64,000 bases of DNA from Paracamarosporium sp. OC-R06-R3 (GCA_019828545.1 JACVRA010000175.1:124001-188000); one strand, 5' to 3'. Positions 45,832-57,796 are shown, numbered from the stretch's first letter. Made by a program: numbers and translations. Notes: generated from the letters alone by a model not told the origin.

Positions 45832-46873
45832 GGAGGCTGAATAGCAGACAGATGCCCCACCTCTGGTTGGACGGATTTGCCCGTACTCTACATAGGATAG
45901 ATGGCACCTTGCACCTTGCCAGCGAAGCATATAGAGAAGACGATTATTCGTTTCAGTGTTGGAACTGGCGTCCTTGAAGCGAGCGCGGCACCTTGAAATC
46001 AAGGCCGAAACGCTGCCTGCGTGACACAGAACAAATGGCAGTGGTTTCTTCGGAGCCTCAGTATTATGCGTTCATGCCTGAATACCGTCCGGAGGCCATA
46101 GATGGGCTGTCACGTGGCTGTCTCAAAGCAAGATGGCCATGTAACAGACCTCAAACGCCGTCGACGGATCGCTCGGAGGAGAGGGGAGAGAGGGAGCGGT
46201 GTCCGTCGAGCTTCTCAAGCGCGCTCGTCGGTGGCTAGCGATGGCTAAATGGCACTTGGATAGCGGCTGGGCGCCGACGGCCTCGAAGACTGGCATGGCG
46301 GTGGTGTCATTCTCGAATGGGTTGGGACGAATTGTCGCGGCGGTCGTCGAAGCGCTGTGGATGCCGGGGTCACGCACATGTGCGGCCAATCATCGCGGCC
46401 AATGCGTGTCGAGGCCAAGCCAGACCTCAGACGCGCTGGGACTCAGATTTGGTCTCCCCACTTGCGCCAGTCTCCAGCCGCCCGCCAAATCCTCCCTGTG
46501 CCCTGTCCCCTTGCCGTGCTGTCCTCAAAGCCTCTTCTTCTCGCTCAAACTCTGCAATCCTCCCTCGAGAGCCGCATCACCACAGTCACTCTTTTGGCCT
46601 GCTCCCCGCACCCCACGACGGACGAACACCACACTAGCAATAGCCGAGGCGAACAACACTCAGTCAATCGAACAAGCACTCGCTGCTGCGCACATTCAGG
46701 AAGCCCAGGTGGCTGCGTTGTCGTCTGACGCAAGTGAAAGGAGGATTGTGGCTGTTGCGCATCCAACAGAAAAGAGCAAAGAGCTCTCTACCAGCCGTGG
46801 AGCGGTAGGCAAGAGCGAGGAACGAGGCTTGACGACACCATACTGCCGGGTAACTAACTAGAGAAATTTCGTC
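45832..46873. other. Intergenic, noxR promoter region
   Basis: About 1.04 kb. Long overlapping frames at 46199-46861 in several phases reflect C-rich, stop-poor DNA and have no protein-like content. The region likely contains the noxR promoter and leader. Confidence 0.55.
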
Positions 46874-48787
46874 ATGTCTCTGAAGCAGGTATGCAGTCTC
46901 CCGTGTCAAACGATCCTTTGGAATGGTACCGCTAACGGAGCGCGGGGCAGGAAATCGAGACTTGGGTGGCAGCCCTCGGTGCCTACGACAACAACGAGTT
47001 CGACGAGGCCCTGAAGACCTTCGACCAGATCTCGGACACGTCCAAGATTTTGTTCAATTGCGGTGTTATCCATGCGACACTCGGCGAGCATGAGAAGGCG
47101 GTAAGTACCAGATACGCCCCGCGCTAGAGGCACGTGCTCATATCTGCGCAGGTCGATTGCTACCAGCGCGCTGTGCGGCTGGACCAGTATCTCGCCGTCG
47201 CCTATTTCCAGCAGGGTGTCTCTAACTTCCTCATGGGCGACTTTGAGGAAGCCCTCGCGAACTTCAACGATACGCTTCTGTATCTCCGCGGCAACAACAA
47301 CATCGACTACGAGCAGTTGGGTTTGAAGTTCAAGTTGTATTCTTGCGAGGTTCTCTTCAACCGTGGTCTTTGCTACATCTACCTTCAGCAGAAGGATGCG
47401 GGCATGCAAGACTTGTCTTTTGCCGCGAAAGAGAAGGTGGTTCCCGACCACGACGTGATTGACGAGGCCATCCGAGAAGAGGCAGAGGTATGCTAGCTTT
47501 TCCGGAGCATCTATTCGTTACTGACTTTCCAGGGTTACACCGTCTTTTCTATCCCTGTCGGTATTGTTTACCGCCCCAACGAAGCAAAGGTCAAGAACTT
47601 GAAGACGAAGGACTACCTTGGAAAAGCTCGTCTCGTTGCTGCTTCCGATCGGCAAAACGCTTTCACTGGTTTCACTGGCTCCGAGATCAAGAAGATGGCC
47701 AACTCAGCCAAGGACGACCGGCCAGAAGAGAAGCTCTCTTTTGCTGCCACCAACCTAGTTAAGCCGGAGCTTCAGAGCAGGGCACGACAGCAGTCTGAAC
47801 CGCCTATGAGCCGTAATGTTTTCCCCCCAACCCCTCCACCAGAAGCGGACAACCGCCGATCCGGTGGCGAGAAGAAAGCAGATTCAAATGCACCGATGTC
47901 ACGTGCGCAGTCAGTTCGTGGTGGTGGTCCGAAACCACAGCCTCTGAACCTTGGACGTGCCGCTTTCGATCGTAGAGAGGACCGTAGGGATGACCGCCGA
48001 GACGATCCACCACCGCAGAGGAGAGGCACCCAACGATCTGCTTCAGAGCGTCCAGCACCAAGTCGACAAGAGTCAATGCGCCGTGACATGGATCGCCGCG
48101 ACCCCCGTGACCGGGACATGGGCGGTAGGCGTTCGCGAGAGGCACCTCGCCGCCGCGGATCAGAAGATGAAGAAGACTACGCTGATGATGTCTATGATAT
48201 GTATCAATCGCGTGGGAGCCGATCGGCTTATGGCCGTGGATCCCGAGGGCAGAGATCTCGTCCTGCTTATATCGATGAGGAGGATGAGGACGATTACGAC
48301 GGAAGCGACCTGGATGACGCTGATTTTGAGATGGTGTCCCGGTCCAAGACCAGGAGACGATCCCCTGCTCGCTCTGCCACATCCTCGGGCCGTGGTGGCA
48401 CTGGCGGTAAGGTCAGAGTCAAGGTCCATGCGGGCGACACGCGTTACGTGTTTATTACACCTAGCACGTCCATGCGCGATTTCGTCCAGTCCATCCGTGA
48501 GAAGTTTGGCATCCGCCAGAACTTCAAGGTTGAGATCAAGGATGACGGTGACATGATCACCATGGCAGACGAGGACGATCTGGATATGGCTATTCAGAAC
48601 GCCAGGAGTATGGCCCGCAAGGAAGGTTCTGATACACCAAAGATGGAGGTATGGCTCACCTTTGTCCCCTCCCAAAGCACAGTCCCAGCACTTCCTCTCA
48701 CACCCACCATCTCGATATCTCAATACTAGTCGATCGGGCTGGGGCTAATCAGTATTGTCTATTTAGGTTTGGATACGAGAAGTATAG
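46874..48787 (+). CDS. noxR: NoxR, p67phox-like NADPH oxidase regulator, 545 aa
   Basis: Five exons: 46874-46888 (15 nt), 46951-47100, 47152-47487, 47533-48648 and 48767-48787 (21 nt). Introns are 62, 51, 45 and 118 nt; the last has a GCTAATC branch site. Residues 1-165 carry tetratricopeptide repeats that bind Rac-GTP. Then comes an activation-like segment (GYTVFSIPVGIVYRP, about 168-185), a long Arg/Pro/Ser-rich linker and a C-terminal PB1 domain (about 460-540) ending MEVWIREV. The last intron is needed to restore that family ending; read-through would give a longer unrelated tail. NoxR activates NoxA/NoxB for superoxide production in fruiting-body development, hyphal polarity and infection structures. 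Confidence 0.94.
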
Positions 48788-50369
48788 ATCTGAGATACCC
48801 GCGCTTCAGCTTTCACGAGGATTGCATTGTTTTTCTTTCTACACCGTCATCTACAAGGAACATTTCACGATGTTTTGCTTATCTATGTCTACGCTTACCC
48901 AACCCCCATTTCACGTAATGTCGATATGTTGTTTATCAGCGAGCATCTGTTTCTGTCGCATACATAGCTTGCGAGCATCGAGTAGCAGTTGTCGCTTCTC
49001 TTTTTACTTTTAACTTCTACAGCCGGACTGTTGAGTGTCCGCATTAGACATATACTTAGCCGTGTCTTTCAACGAAGATCAGGAAGACTTAATTGCATAA
49101 ACGAAGCGTATTTTCATAATCCTGCCGCTATTCAATTGTTCACCTCCACCATCTCCACTGCGCCTAGAAGTCATCTCGATGTTCCCGCTCAGGCATTCAC
49201 ACTACCGTACCCTAGACCAAGATTACATCACATCCCAGTGCCCATTCTCCCGGCGATCACGTCCCGCCCCAGACACTTGACAGGCAGCTTTTCTCTAACC
49301 CGAAACACCACATACCCGTTTCTAAATCAACCCCTTCCAGAACGATTACAACCGCCCTGCCTGCATGCATGCATGTATGCATCGAACGCATTCACCTGCA
49401 TAGAAGAAAGGCGTACACGCGAGTATCAGACCACTTTGTTTCGGGGCATCCTGCCGCTGCTCAAACACTCGAGCTGCAGCCACGGCACGGCACGGCAAAG
49501 CGAAGGACCCGGTGCAGAGAAGCCGAGGGCCGGGAAGGAGGGACGCATGCATACATGACTATCGACGGGAAGCTACCCGCGGAGATCCAACATGCATATT
49601 CGAAAGCATGCGTGGTTATGGATATGCGTTTCAAGGGGCCCGTCCGTCGGCGTCTGGTCGGAAAACTGGTGGTGAGATAGGGGTTGCATCTGAGGGGAGA
49701 TAGGGCTGGCTGCCTGGCGGGTACGTGGGCGAAGCATCTGTCATTGCGGACGCAGGTCTTGGTGAGTCTTGGGACGGGGGGGTTGCGTCGGTGGCGCTGG
49801 GAGGTGTTTGAGGGGGGTGTCGGGGAACGGTTCGCGTTTCAGGGCGGGATAGGCGGGCAGGAGGAGTGTGGATGTGAGCTGGGGATGTCCGCAGGAGGGA
49901 GAGATGAGGGCCGTGGGGGACTAGACTAGGCGGTGGGGTGGGTCGTTTAGTTGGGGGTGATGTGTTGTGTAGGGATCCTTGTAGGTTGTCGTGTAAGGAG
50001 TGGGAGGTGCTTGGTCGTGACGTTTGGGTTAGGTAAAGCATCGATTGGCTCATTTAGTGCTCAAGGATTTTTATGATAATGGTTGTTCTGGCCTGAGATT
50101 TTGCACTTGTTGACAAAGTTGTGGTGGTGTTGTACGACGTGACTGCGAAGTTGACCATGACATCTGTGGAAGGCGCTGAGGGCTCGCTCTTGCCGTCTGC
50201 GCCGCATGCTGTTCAAGGTTGCACATATATTTATCACAATGAGAGTGAACTACTTTGAATAAATGTGCCGTTGCATTGTCTACATTACTTTTCCGCAACT
50301 CTAGTATACCTCCATGACCCCGACAATTATAGCAATATCCAGCCCAAGACTCGTGACGATGTTCCAAAG
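48788..50369. other. Intergenic, 1.6 kb, low-complexity DNA
   Basis: No supported gene. Short TGCA-type repeats at about 49360-49382 and CACGG repeats at about 49480-49497 stand out. G/T-rich sequence at 49680-50040 produces long but meaningless frames on both strands. Confidence 0.5.
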
Positions 50370-51153
50370 CTAAGCTTCGTCGTCGTCGTCATCGTCGGCA
50401 ACAACGGGCACGGCGTCGTCCTTCGAGCTGGTGGGCTTGACTTTACGGTCCTTCTCGGCACCAGGAGCCTTCTTTGTATCGACATCCTCGTCACCGTCGT
50501 CTTCGTCCTCAGGCTCACCTTCCTCATCGTCTTCCGGCTCAAGTTCCTCCTCTTCCTCCTCTTCCTCTTCTTCGTCGTCGTCCTTCTTGCGAGTCTGTCG
50601 CGCCTTCTTCTTCGGGGCTGTCTCTTGGTATTAGGAGAGTGCAATCACAGCACACGGTTCACTTACGGGGAGCTTCTTCGTCAGAGGCGTCCTCGTCGTC
50701 AAAGGCGGAGCCTTCGGACTCTTCATATCTATAGGTACGGAAGTCAGCCTTGCGCTGTGTAGCTCCATCTCAGGCATAACGCGGGACGAGAGTTGAGCGG
50801 ATACAAGCAGCACAAAACGAATTCCAGTGTTCCGAAGACGGTTCAGATGAAGCCACACAAGAGGAGAGGTAGCTTGATCAAAGGTGCCTCGAGATCAGCT
50901 CGGCTGACAGCCGTCTGAAGACAGATGCGCCGCGACAACGAAGCTTGATGCGAAGAAACAAAATCATCAATGCAAAAACACGACCAAAGGCGACTGGAAA
51001 GAGCCTATTTCTAGGCGTCTGCGACAATGTGGTGCGATGGGATGACGTCAAGAAGTCGCTCACTTACTCCTCTTCCTCGTCGCTCTCGTCGCTGGGAAGA
51101 GCCTGGAGCTCTTCCTCCTCCTCGGCCTCCTGCTTCCTCTTGCGGGTGGACAT
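50370..51153 (-). CDS. Small Glu/Asp-rich nuclear-type protein, 133 aa
   Basis: Three exons: 51153-51068, 50728-50667 and 50623-50370, with introns of 339 and 43 nt. The reading frame is kept at both junctions (phases 2 and 1). The start MSTRKRKQE gives a basic N-terminus (possible nuclear signal). Most of the rest is acidic runs of Glu and Asp (about 11-48 and 67-100) broken by a basic KKKARQTRKK segment. This composition resembles acidic histone-chaperone or nucleolar proteins, but no CHZ or NAP domain is recognised, so the function is unassigned. The 339-nt first intron is the longest in the window and may carry regulatory sequence. It diverges from BRF1. Confidence 0.75.
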
Positions 51154-51771
51154 AGTGGAAGGATTGATGGGTGATGGGATGGAATGAGATGGGGATGATG
51201 GAGTGAGGTTGGGCTGGAGGTGAGCTTCGGGAGGAGGTGGGGACCGGTTGAACGACACCTGGGACCCAGCCACCTTCCAGGCCAGAGCAAGGGGACGCCT
51301 GCGAGCTAATTCGAGACCATGGAGCCGACCAATGGGCGGCGCGGAGAAGTGACGGCAGCCAACACCTGCATCTGGCGAACGCTGCAGGAACAGGCGGCGA
51401 CGGAATGCGAGCGGCGGCACGGGCTCGCGATGTGCCGGAATAGGGCTCTGCTGGTCGAATGCCGAGACGATGAAGCCGAAGACTGCTGTGTCTACAGGCG
51501 GCCTCCGCGTTCTGGCGCCCACGTCCAGCACGGTGCGCAGAGCCCGCCCGCGCTTCCTTGGGTCGTCGAGTGTTGGAGAGGCCGACCACCACTGCTAGCG
51601 TCTCGCTACCAATGACCCGCAGCGTCCCCGCCAAAGCGCATCAAAGGCTCCGCAGCGTGGTACCCCAACCGACTATCCGCCGCCCGAGCACAAAACTTCT
51701 GACTCCGGCGAGCTTCCCTTCCAGCACACCACCCACCCGCGCACCCGCATGCGACCGCGACCGCCTCGACC
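51154..51771. promoter_or_regulatory. Bidirectional promoter region, acidic protein / BRF1
   Basis: The 618-bp interval between divergent starts is GC-rich, with open frames on both strands but no protein-like content. Confidence 0.45.
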
Positions 51772-53955
51772 ATGCCAGGCCCCGTAATGCCGGCCCGGCG
51801 GCAGCCCCGCGTGCGCCTTTCCAACTTCGAGTCCAGACCGAGTGCAACGCCTCCACCGCCTGTGCAGCCCGCGCAGCGTTCCAGATACACGTGCTGCGAA
51901 TCCCCCGAGATTGGCGAAGATGACGGGAGAACTGTCTGCTTCAACTGCGCCACGGTCCACGACGAAAGCAACATTGTTTCCGAGATCACCTTCGGAGAAA
52001 CCTCTGGCGGTCGTGCTATGGTTCATGGTGGCACGGTTGGGAATGATCAACGCCATGCAAACAGCATGGGCGGTCAGACAGCGGGAATCAACGGCGGAGA
52101 CAGCGGGCAGACCACGGCAGATAGAGGCAAGAGCGCCATCAACAGCATCTGCTCCAAGATCAACGTCTCGACCGACGGCGTCATTGCAATAAATGCTAAG
52201 AAGTGGTACCAACTTGCGCTCAACCACAGCTTCGTGCAGGGTCGCGGCATATTCAAGGTCGCGGCTGCCGCCATCTATCTCGCCTCCAGGAGACAAAGAG
52301 GGAGCACGGTGCTGCTTATGGACTTGGCCGAGAGCATACAAGTGAATGTCTGGAATCTCGGAACTGTGTACAGGAGTTTCTGCCAGGTCCTTATGGCGGA
52401 TGATTCTTCGGGGATCAACGGAAACGACGTTCTGGAAATAGAACCCCTCATGCTCAAGTTCTGCCAGAGACTTGAGTTCGACCAAGATTCACACAGAGTG
52501 GCAGCCGATGCTTGCCTGATATTGAAGCGCATGTCAAGAGACTGGATGGTTCAAGGACGTAACCCTGCAGGCTTGTGCGGTGCATGCATCATCCTCGCTG
52601 CACGCATGAACAACTTCCGACGTACCGTCCGAGAAGTCGTTTACGTTGTTAAAGTCGCCGATACTACCATCAATCAACGTCTCTACGAGTACAGACGTAC
52701 ACAAAGTGCCTCACTTACTGTGAAGCAATTCCGAGAATATGCACCAAGGTTAAAGACCAAGATTGCTCCTCCCGCAGTGTACAAGCGTCAAGAGAGGGAA
52801 GAGAGGGCTGTACTACGAAAACGAAAGGCAGACTCACTTGTGAATGGAGAATTAGAGATTTTAGATGAAGAAGACGAGGCAGGGGATGGAATTGAAGAGG
52901 GCGCATCGCAGCCGGTACCTAGTAAACCGACCAAGCGACAGGCAGACATGAGAAAGAAGAGCAAGTCCAACAGCGGGGAACCTTTGATCACCCCGCCACA
53001 AACCCAGTCTTCAGACCAAGCAAATGGTGAAGGCGCTGAAGATATGGTCGTAGACGTTGACGCGCTCGCTGGGGACGATATCGATGCAGGCTTGGATGCC
53101 CTGGCAAATGCGGAGAATGCTGCAGAGGCAGATGAAGAGGCCATTATCGTTCCTAAGCGTCGTGGGCGACCACGCAAAAAGCGTGCGCCTGTAATCATTC
53201 CTGATGAAGACCTCGAGGTGGAGCAGGAACTCGAAGATGAAATGTTAGAGGCCATGCAGAAATGGGAAGGCATTTTCAAGGAGTTCAAAGACAACGACAA
53301 TCACACTACATTCATCGATACTCTGGAGAAGGCACGCAAGCTCGTCGAACTGCACAAGCCAGATCGCAATGTCAATAGCGAGGAAGATATTGGTGAGGAT
53401 GAATTCCGGGGCGATCCAGACGTGGATTTCTGCGAATTGTCTTTTGAGGAATCGCAAGCCAAGGAGAGAATCTGGCTAATTGAGAACGAGGATTGGCTTC
53501 GCCAACAGCAGGAGAAGATACTTCTCAAGGCTCTTGAGGAGGCAAGAGGCAACCCAAAGAAGCCAAAGCAGAAGCGGCGAAAGCAACAGATGGGCGACGG
53601 TAGCGTGCTCGAGGGCCAACCGGCCGCCAGCGCGGCTGAAGCTGCGAAGAAGATGATGCAAAAGCGCGCCAAGCACTTCAGTAGCCACATCAATTACGAT
53701 GTGTTCAAAGACCTCATGCCTGGTGCGAGTAGCTCCTCATCAGGCACCGCAACGCCTGCGGAGCAAGCCGCGACTCCGGCACCTGAGCAGCCGCCAGAGA
53801 CCACTTACCAGGCAGTACCAGTCGGTGAGGGCGATGACGAGCAAGAAGAGGAAGAGTACGAGGAACAATACGCAGAGGAAGAAGAGGATCACGAGCACCA
53901 GTACTTGAGTGACGAGGACCAGGGTTTCGATGAGAACGAAAACTACGACTTCTAA
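51772..53955 (+). CDS. BRF1: TFIIIB subunit BRF1 (TFIIB-related factor), 727 aa
   Basis: Single exon. BRF1 works with TBP and BDP1 to recruit RNA polymerase III to tRNA and 5S rRNA genes. N-terminal zinc-ribbon region: Cys41-Cys42 and Cys56-x2-Cys59; the usual first Cys spaced five before Cys42 is not seen. Two cyclin folds follow (about 110-300; AAAAIYLASRR and GLCGACIILAARM). The Brf1 homology region is present (ELSFEESQAKERIWLIENEDWL, about 560-580, shown in part), with a KRAKHFSSHINYDVFKDL helix near 650. The C-terminus is Glu/Tyr acidic. The start could lie in an unseen upstream exon, because the zinc ribbon looks incomplete. Confidence 0.93.
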   Translation: MPGPVMPARRQPRVRLSNFESRPSATPPPPVQPAQRSRYTCCESPEIGEDDGRTVCFNCATVHDESNIVSEITFGETSGGRAMVHGGTVGNDQRHANSMGGQTAGINGGDSGQTTADRGKSAINSICSKINVSTDGVIAINAKKWYQLALNHSFVQGRGIFKVAAAAIYLASRRQRGSTVLLMDLAESIQVNVWNLGTVYRSFCQVLMADDSSGINGNDVLEIEPLMLKFCQRLEFDQDSHRVAADACLILKRMSRDWMVQGRNPAGLCGACIILAARMNNFRRTVREVVYVVKVADTTINQRLYEYRRTQSASLTVKQFREYAPRLKTKIAPPAVYKRQEREERAVLRKRKADSLVNGELEILDEEDEAGDGIEEGASQPVPSKPTKRQADMRKKSKSNSGEPLITPPQTQSSDQANGEGAEDMVVDVDALAGDDIDAGLDALANAENAAEADEEAIIVPKRRGRPRKKRAPVIIPDEDLEVEQELEDEMLEAMQKWEGIFKEFKDNDNHTTFIDTLEKARKLVELHKPDRNVNSEEDIGEDEFRGDPDVDFCELSFEESQAKERIWLIENEDWLRQQQEKILLKALEEARGNPKKPKQKRRKQQMGDGSVLEGQPAASAAEAAKKMMQKRAKHFSSHINYDVFKDLMPGASSSSSGTATPAEQAATPAPEQPPETTYQAVPVGEGDDEQEEEEYEEQYAEEEEDHEHQYLSDEDQGFDENENYDF

Positions 53956-54296
53956 GCCCAAGCGACGTTGATTTCGTAGTTTCAGCATTTTAAAGGGAGT
54001 TTTACAGGGAAGAAAGGGGTCTACATCTGAAGATTATCTGGGAGGAGAATTGGAATCACTTGGTTGCGATGGCGCAAATGGACCAACATGGCTTCTGCAT
54101 ACTCATGGCGTTTCGTTCGCAGAATATACCCCGGCACGCAGAGCAGAGCGGAATTAGACTAGCTTTGCAGCAGAATTGCGCAGTACTTTGATCATAAGCA
54201 TCCACACATGAATACATACTCCGTAATATAGTAGATAAGGATAGCACCTTCAAATGGATCTCATCTTTACACTACCTACATACTCTATCTCTCCTC
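53956..54296. other. Intergenic between convergent genes
   Basis: About 340 bp between the BRF1 stop and the SDR gene stop. No feature seen beyond 3'-flank sequence. Confidence 0.55.
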
Positions 54297-55603
54297 TCAC
54301 ATCTCCCCGCTAGCAAACTGCTTCGCCATCTCCAAGACGCTGTGCTCCAGCGTATCCCACCCCTTCCCGCCCTCTTTAATCCACTTCAAGATCTCCTCCG
54401 CTCGCTCCTTCGGCGGCTTGCATTTGTCTTCGCGCAGGCCGGGGAGGTCTTCGGGGAAGGTCCGGTCTGGGTAGTGCGCCCGGTAGATGGCGAGCATCTG
54501 GTTGAAGTCCCAGGGGTGGGCGAAGCCGAAGATGCGCTCCGACTTGACAGCGGGGTTGAGGAGAGCAGATACGTGGCTGGGTGGTGTTAGGAGGAAAATA
54601 TCATAAAGAAGAAAAAAAAGGGGGGGATATACGCACAGGAGGGCGCAGTCTGGGGTTGAAATAAAAGTTTCTGTGAGGTTTTGTTAGTTGGCTGATCAGG
54701 TGTGGGTTGGAGCTGGGTTGGGGAGATACTAGAGGGTCGAGGGAGATACATACGCGGGCCGATAACCTTGCTGAGATGGTCGAAGTTCTCTCCCGTAAAG
54801 GCGGCTCTGCCCCATCCGACGGTCGACGGCGCGCCTTGCTTCTCGGGTACGAGCACGCGGCTGAAGTTGCAGTTTGGAAGCTAGGTCGTCATCGATTAGT
54901 CTTGTCCTGGACCCTCTCTGCTACAAGGCGGGGTAATGCGCAAGCTTACGACGCTATTGAACACGAAATGCGGCTTCTTCTCTTCGACAAACTTCCAGCA
55001 CGCCTTCTCGGATTCTGTCTTCAGCGCTGCGTACAGATACCATTGCTTTGCGGCTTCTGGCTCGTCTGCGGGGTGGTTCCAGCCTTTTGCGACGCCTTCT
55101 TCGTTCCAGGAGGATTGGTCGAGGATTTTCTCTGTGTCGCTGTTGGGGAAGGTGGCTGCGATGGAAGACGAGGTGTAGACTACGCGGGTGATGGAGGGTG
55201 TTTTTGCGGCCGCTTTAAGAGCGTTCAGCCCGGTATTTATGGCGAGGGGGATCGTGGTTTGGGGATCCGGCCCGCCGAGGGGAGAAGCTACGTGGATGAA
55301 GCCCGATGTTCCTGTTGCGGTAGGTTGGTACTAGAAGAACGGAGGAGAGCTGAGCAAAGTACCTTCCACAAGCTTGTCGTAGCAGCCTTCAACGCCCGTG
55401 TCGGGGACGGATACTAGTTCCAATTTTGCATCTTGCTTGCCGTTGAAGTAGTCTAGGAGCCATTTGCTCTTCTCTATGTCGCGAACTGCGCCGCGGACAT
55501 TGTAGCCTCTCTTCAGGAGCTCGTCGACAACAAAGCTCCCGATGAGTCCGTTGACTCCGGTCACGAAGATAGTGGCGCCCGGCTGGATGGTGACGTCCGA
55601 CAT
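54297..55603 (-). CDS. Extended SDR NAD(P)-dependent reductase/epimerase-like, 347 aa
   Basis: Five exons: 55603-55363, 55311-54950, 54880-54754, 54670-54637 (34 nt) and 54576-54297, with introns of 51, 69, 83 and 60 nt. The nucleotide motif TGVNGLIG (15-22) is the TGxxGxxG fingerprint of extended SDRs. HVASPL, VYTSSS and the active-site YAALK (Tyr-x3-Lys) follow. The PNCNF and QGAPST segments are typical of the dihydroflavonol reductase, cinnamoyl-CoA reductase or fungal aldehyde-reductase group. A reductase acting on an aldehyde or ketone with NADPH is likely; the substrate is not known. No signal peptide is seen, so it is expected to be cytosolic. Confidence 0.88.
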
Positions 55604-56978
55604 ATTGGTAAGATGGGCAAAGGAGAGGGGCTGCTGAAGTAAGCATTAAAGGGGCCAACAACTACTTGTCTTGAAAAACGTACAAAAAGGTGGTGTATGT
55701 GTAGGTAAGTGCTGGAATTTGGGCAATTGCGGGGAGAAAATGATCTTAGATGGTGGAGGGGCGGTGGAGAGGATTAAATAAGAGGGATGGAGGGGCTGCG
55801 AGAATGGGAAGCTTGGTAGGGATTCGGCTAAGCGGATTTACAAGGATTAACGGGATTAGGACCTGCTGATAAATGGAATCCGCATCCTGGGACACGGAGT
55901 CACGGCGGTCCAGTCACAAAGGATTGGAAATATAGTGCAAGGGTTAATTGTATGCGTATGAATGAGGGGTCAGATGTGTAGTCGCTGTGGTGTCGTTTAG
56001 TCTTACCGTCTTTGTACACCCTCTACGTCAGAGTAGATTAATAGGCCTTCCACCGAAGCTTACTACCTACGAAACTCGATGTGCAATGCTAGATCAAAAA
56101 TGTTTTGTTGGTAAAGTGTGCCCACGTTTTTGCTCTTGGTTCTGCACAAGGTGTTATAATGCCAAGCTATCTTGATCCGAGCATCACTTCAACTCAAAAG
56201 ACATCTATTGGCTTTGGTCACAATACTCAAATACTTGTTCAAATTGCATTTATAGGGTGATTACACCTCGACGATCTGATTGATTGGAACAACAAGTCTT
56301 CCAGAAGTTCGGATTGTGAGCATGAATACAATTTCCGTTGTGACTACAACAGCCAAAAATGCAGCATGAGTACATAAACTATGCTAACAAATGGAACAGT
56401 GGCACAGTGGTGAGTCTTTCCTTCTGTAATATATTCTTTACGTGGCCTGTACGCATAGTACCATAAGTGCTAACATGAAATCAATATAGGGAAAGTTTGA
56501 ATGATTAGGGATATATTCCACTTAAAAAAGACGCAAGCTTGATCTAGACGGCGTATTGACGTCCATTCACCCTTCATGCTATCTACCATAGATAAGGCTA
56601 CGTACTCGAATTCTGATCCTAGTCCTTCAATCCCAATGAGCAAATTCAAATTCACAGCTTGGTCTACAACACTAGATCACAGATATGGGGAGCATATCGT
56701 AACTCAATTATGGTGCTTTACTACGGCTGGGCGCTCCAACCATTCGATCTGGCTGTTCAAATCGAATGATGGTGTAAGGTTTCCAATCTTCCACTTACGC
56801 TTGACTCTCGAATACGAGAGCTCCAACCAGTTTGGGTCCTACAATTCGAAGAAGGCACCTTGAATATAGCCCTTGCTCACGTCGTACGGGCATTCAAGAG
56901 GAATCTCCGACCCTCCGTTGTAGTCCTGCATAAGGTTTCGTGAAGTTCGTGCATGTAATTACCCTTATTCGCTCACGT
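55604..56978. other. Intergenic, 1.37 kb, no gene seen
   Basis: Begins with the SDR gene promoter. A frame at 56576-56863 has mildly protein-like content but no splice or start support on either side. No RNA gene or long repeat. Confidence 0.5.
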
Positions 56979-57796
56979 TTATCTAATAGCCTTGTCCATG
57001 ATAGTGAAGTTCTCCAGGTAGAAGTAAAGTTTACGATTGTAAAACTTTCTTCCGGATCGTACTTCATGAGTGAAATACAGAACAACACTTCTCAACTCAG
57101 GATGCTGTTCCCAGATGGAATCCCAAAACGGTCGTTCCTGTTCATTGTAGTGCACGAACTCACAATCATGCCAATTCTGGACTAGAAAGGCCCGAACGAG
57201 TTGGTAAAGGCGAGAGTCCGACGAAGTCCTAGAACAGCAATATTTAACCATCCCATGGCCAATGCCGGTCTTCGGGAAGCCTTCAGGAGGCATGTAGATA
57301 TCGTGCAAATTGCGGATAGCGAAGTTTTTGAACTCAACAGCATCCAGATAGTCACCGAGAACCCAGGCCTTGGCACTGTCACGCACGCGAAGATGGTCGT
57401 TAAGATCGTCCTTATAGCTATAGCAGCCGAAGTAGATGAACTCGATGAACATCTCAAAGATGTCTGGCTCGAAATCTGAGATGCTGACTTCGTTAGATTG
57501 TCCCTCAATGAAGGTAGCTGACCGACAGGCACGCTGGAAGTAACCTGAGTAGTGCGACAGTAGAGCTTTGTGTAAGTCCCAAGTTCGCGACTCTCCAATT
57601 TCTGGGGTGATCTTGACTTTGATCGTAGGGCCGTTTAGGCTGTTGGTGATGTCAGAGTGAGTCAAAGCCAGTATAATAGTCTATGCTAGGATAACGTATG
57701 GGGTCGAAACTTATGTTTGGAATGCTGAATGAATAAGATAAAGATTACTTACAGCTTGAGCGTGTGCTCCCTCTTGAGCTTCACTGCAAGAGCCAT
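56979..57796 (-). CDS. BTB/POZ domain protein, 234 aa
   Basis: Two exons: 57796-57753 and 57639-56979, with a 113-nt GTAAGT...ACAG intron in phase 2. The long exon lacks a nearby ATG, and this splice gives a smooth KREHTLKLLNGPTIKVKI junction. The BTB core spans about 22-115 with WDLHKALLSHYSGYF, then FEPDIFEMFIEFIYFG, the usual BTB hallmark in Pezizomycotina. The C-terminal 110 residues are helical with Cys, Tyr and Trp. No Kelch, MATH or zinc finger is present. Such proteins may be Cullin-3 adaptors or dimerising scaffolds; the partner is unknown. An in-frame reading through the acceptor region upstream is not favoured, because it has no ATG. Confidence 0.8.

Noticed and set aside
46199..46861. 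220-codon frame upstream of noxR
   Set aside because: Several overlapping frames are open here because of C-rich sequence; no start context or protein-like pattern.
48989..49558. 189-codon frame downstream of noxR
   Set aside because: Random-like composition, repeats inside, and no splice or domain support.
50431..50634. Poly-Ser frame on plus strand
   Set aside because: It is the complement of the acidic Glu/Asp runs of the minus-strand gene.
56576..56863. Possible exon 5' of the BTB region
   Set aside because: Mildly protein-like but isolated; no donor, acceptor or start could be tied to it.
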